From NCBI GenBank assembly GCA_037102815.1, contig BTPP01000005.1, positions 1,116,001 through 1,180,000 of the forward strand: DNA of 64,000 nucleotides, read 5' to 3'. Shown in pieces: positions 62,783 through 64,000 of this stretch (its first letter is position 1; every line of letters begins with the position of its first letter). The notes beneath the pieces were generated by a model. It was not told the origin of the DNA. It ran no database searches and was given only the letters and a program-made list of their open reading frames with translations. The DNA comes from Neurospora intermedia. Lineage: Eukaryota; Ascomycota; Sordariomycetes; Sordariales; Sordariaceae. The translations under genes were made by a program, and so were the position numbers.

Positions 62783-62814
62783 AGTCGGGAGTCGGGAGTC
62801 GGGAGTCGGCAGTC
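62783..62814. repeat. 7-bp tandem repeat AGTCGGG
   Basis: Three exact AGTCGGG units are followed by AGTCGGC and AGTC, a minisatellite-like array of about 4.5 copies. Confidence 0.9.
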
Positions 62815-64000
62815 AAGTCATGTGTCCCCGTAGCGTGATCGTCCAAGTCGTTGGCGACTTCAGACTGGACAAACCGGACAAGCCCAATATGTAGGTGTTA
62901 GCCTGAACCATTTTTTTTTTTTTTATATGGTTGGGAATTAGGAAAGATATCAAATCGAACGCGAGGCCCGGGCGTTTCGTCGGAACGTCCATGTCGAGTC
63001 GGTTTCCCCAGATTTCGTCCACTCCCGTCCCTCCCGCCGCTCGCCGCCGCCGGGGATACCTACTTGTGTACATGTAAGGACGGAGAAGCAAGGGGTGGTG
63101 CATTGGGGTTTTGGACTGATTGATGCCGGTCGTCGAGATCGCTTTGGACGCTTTGACGCTACCTCCGACGTACCGACAAGCAGCATCGGCCATCGGGTAT
63201 CGCCATTCTTTGATTTCCCTCGACCGAATGCCGTCCGTTCGGCAAGCATCCGATTTCCATTCACACAATCATGCCATGTCGTCTCGTTAGTCGTCGTCGC
63301 ATGTCAAAGCTTCAAGCGACCGACGCCAATCTCCAATGGGAGAACCTTCGCTTCCACTTCCCGTCCCTAGCACGTAACAAGAAAGAGCGAGGAACAAAAA
63401 AAGAGTAGCGGTGAAGTAGGCAGTGCCAAAACAGCCCGATTATCAGAAACAGGGTATACATGAAGCCTTTCCAGACTGGGGATGGATGGGATGGGGGGAT
63501 TCACTACTAGTGTACTGTGTATGTATACATCAATGCTTAAAAGTTTGTTAGCGCGGTTCTTGTGATAGGGGTTTGCGAGACTTCACAGAAAAATAACGGG
63601 ACAAGCACATTCAAAGCGGGAAATTCGAGAAAGTGTATAAACTATTCAAAACGCATCTGGTTGATACCAACTTTTTGCATCAAAAAAGATGGAACATTCG
63701 TTGAGTTGCGAAGAGTGTGTAGTAAAGTCCCGCGCTAACGAACTTTCAAGGGGTGATGTGTACTACGCCCACGCACACAGTGCTTCTATGAATGACATTG
63801 GGTTTGTCACTGTCGCTGGCCACTTTAGATTGAGTTGTACGCAGTACTACGTAGTTAGTGTACTGACATAGGTATCCCCCAAAACTGGGGGCCATCTCCA
63901 CACAATTTGTACAGCGAGATTTGATATCACGGGTATTCGAAAAACCCGATGGCGGATGGATGGCCCAAGCTTGAAAATATATAAACAATGGTAAGAAATG

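Larger units (their letters stand above)
58199..64000. other. 5.8-kb gene-free region
   Basis: No frame here has protein-like composition or recognisable domains. It holds the promoter of the small mitochondrial-type gene, scattered microsatellites (CATCCG repeats near 60467, GTAGGCAG near 61376, CATGC near 61477, A21 at 62046, AGTCGGG near 62783) and many TAC/GTA-rich short motifs. No tRNA, 5S rRNA or transposon ends were found. A gene with unusual structure or a long noncoding RNA cannot be excluded. Confidence 0.5.

Noticed and set aside
63876-63891. CCCCC-AAAACT-GGGGG hairpin
   Set aside because: A five-bp stem with no context; terminators of this kind are not expected in a fungal nuclear genome.

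Overview
The window is nuclear DNA of a filamentous ascomycete, most likely a Sordariales fungus of the Neurospora/Sordaria kind. This rests on gene content, short introns (GTAAGT-like donors, CTAAC branch sites close to CAG/TAG acceptors), long low-complexity and glutamine-rich protein tails, and well-spaced monocistronic genes on both strands. The species call is inference. No rRNA, tRNA, CRISPR or bacterial-type operon was seen.

I resolved 17 protein genes, most with exon structures that hold frame across every junction. From left to right: a Gag1-like/DUF4050 candidate (690-3909 +); HOPS subunit Vps39 (4982-8456 -); an SPX-domain low-affinity phosphate transporter (10552-13216 +); KEOPS subunit Gon7 (13813-14169 -); a TORC2-associated HbrB/Bit61-like protein (15394-19530 +); a LIM-domain-binding (LDB/PtaB-like) co-regulator with a polyglutamine tract (24356-27086 +); Atg8 (30704-31210 -); coproporphyrinogen III oxidase (33175-34482 +); a SWIM zinc-finger protein (34793-36310 +); proteasome subunit Rpn8 (36605-37855 -); a small I9-type protease inhibitor with a signal-like N-terminus (38605-38947 +); a Hook-family dynein adaptor (40754-43820 +); adenylate kinase (45234-46256 -); an uncharacterised Ser/Pro/Gly-rich protein (47778-48719 -); ribosomal protein S23/uS12 (49249-50084 +); COQ2 (50406-51674 -); a large JmjC/4CXXC/AT-hook chromatin protein (52609-57047 +); and a small mitochondrial-type protein (57781-58198 -).

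The genes are mostly housekeeping and do not form a biosynthetic cluster. Vps39, Atg8 and the phosphate transporter touch vacuole and nutrient biology, and HbrB belongs to TORC2 signalling, but shared regulation is not shown. Three large stretches have no convincing gene: 19531-24355, 27087-30703 and 58199-64000. The first holds the clearest non-genic structure in the window, a 358-bp non-autonomous DNA transposon (MITE) with matching terminal inverted repeats, TA target-site duplication and internal repeats.

The most interesting leads are this MITE, a 136-140-codon stop-free but ATG-free in-frame extension upstream of the phosphate transporter, the uORF-laden leader of the HbrB gene, the signal-peptide-bearing I9 inhibitor, and the domain build of the JmjC protein. 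I found no clear sign of a wholly new multi-gene system.
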